From NCBI RefSeq assembly GCF_900115665.1, contig NZ_FOXH01000006.1, positions 62,001 through 126,000 of the forward strand: a stretch of DNA of 64,000 nt, read 5' to 3'. A program made the translations under genes and the position numbers. The notes beneath the pieces were generated by a model, which did not search any database, was not told the DNA's origin, and saw only the letters and a list, made by a program, of their open reading frames with translations. The DNA is from Pseudarcicella hirudinis (lineage in GTDB: Bacteria > Bacteroidota > Bacteroidia > Cytophagales > Spirosomataceae). Each line of letters opens with the position of its first letter. Within the stretch, counting starts at the first letter, position 1. This document shows positions 63,859 to 64,000 of the stretch, one piece after another.

Positions 63859-64000
63859 TTAAAGATTCAGGAGAATCGTCGGATTCTGCCAGGCAGACTC
63901 TTGCATTTCATTATACATAGGGGTATATTCTTTATCCCCCCCTCTGATTTTTTCGGAGTAGTTATCAGGCAGCAGTTCAATTGATTCTGCACCCTCCTTC
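63859..64000 (-). CDS. RiPP precursor-like peptide 3, 5' end outside window
   Basis: On the minus strand an open frame enters from the right edge and ends at a TAA at 63859-63861, 44 bp before precursor 2. The visible 46 residues show the same plan: leader-like ESIELLPDNYSEKIRGG with Ile at -4 and Gly-Gly, then a 25-residue core DKEYTPMYNEM, followed by ESAWQNPTILLNL. W-Q-N fits the W-x-N motif processed by known cyclophane-forming radical SAM enzymes. It could instead be the C-terminus of a longer protein, since the start is not in the window. Confidence 0.65.
   Translation of the reverse strand, partial: KEGAESIELLPDNYSEKIRGGDKEYTPMYNEMQESAWQNPTILLNL

Overview
The window looks like chromosome of a Bacteroidota bacterium, most likely an environmental member of Cytophagales or Sphingobacteriales. 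The evidence is a SusC/SusD pair, several carboxypeptidase-regulatory-domain TonB-dependent barrels, LytS/LytTR two-component pairs, Bacteroidota-type lipoprotein signals, AT-leaning intergenic DNA and few Shine-Dalgarno-like sites. The genus cannot be fixed from the sequence alone. I see no rRNA, tRNA, transposase, integrase or CRISPR array.

Layout. (1) 1-12.9 kb: two paralogous LytS-kinase/LytTR-regulator pairs on either side of an outer-membrane barrel gene, then a tripartite RND efflux operon (adaptor, pump, TolC) closed by a 17-bp-stem terminator. (2) 13.1-26.8 kb: an Lrp/AsnC regulator divergent from a one-strand pyrimidine catabolic cluster. Its order is malonate-semialdehyde dehydrogenase, class III aminotransferase, NCS1 permease, dihydropyrimidinase, beta-ureidopropionase, a TPR protein, PreT, a 40-bp repeat array, PreA, ribokinase and nucleoside hydrolase. 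Together these take a pyrimidine nucleoside to ribose 5-phosphate and acetyl-CoA. A class A beta-lactamase faces the end of this cluster. (3) 27.7-46.5 kb: a glycan utilisation locus with SusC, SusD, a TIG-domain surface lipoprotein, a sialate-O-acetylesterase-type esterase, a sodium:solute symporter, a GH130 phosphorylase, an ECF sigma factor, a GH78 rhamnosidase and a GH2 beta-mannosidase-like enzyme. The content points to a beta-mannoside-containing, acetylated glycan. Short shared motifs (ATAGTACTAT and GTAGTTAATGYTCAAT) lie in front of its transcription units. (4) 46.6-48.4 kb: an M61 peptidase with a PDZ domain.

(5) 48.6-64.0 kb, all on the minus strand, is the most unusual part: a ribosomally made, modified peptide (RiPP) locus that continues past the right edge. 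It holds three FxsB-like radical SAM/SPASM maturases and two complete small precursor-like peptides. A third precursor-like reading frame is cut by the window edge. All three peptides carry an (I/V)-x-Gly-Gly site and aromatic residues behind it (W-V-E twice, W-K-M, W-Q-N). The locus also has a C39-peptidase ABC exporter, an unusually short HlyD-type adaptor, a TonB-dependent barrel, a possible ADP-ribosyltransferase-like protein, a 2-oxoglutarate/Fe(II) oxygenase, a second HxD...H protein, a glutathione peroxidase and a PafA-type phosphatase. My reading is that the precursors are cross-linked by the radical SAM enzymes, perhaps hydroxylated, cut after Gly-Gly and exported by the C39 transporter. 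A 159-nt imperfect palindrome lies between the first precursor gene and its maturases and may set their expression ratio.
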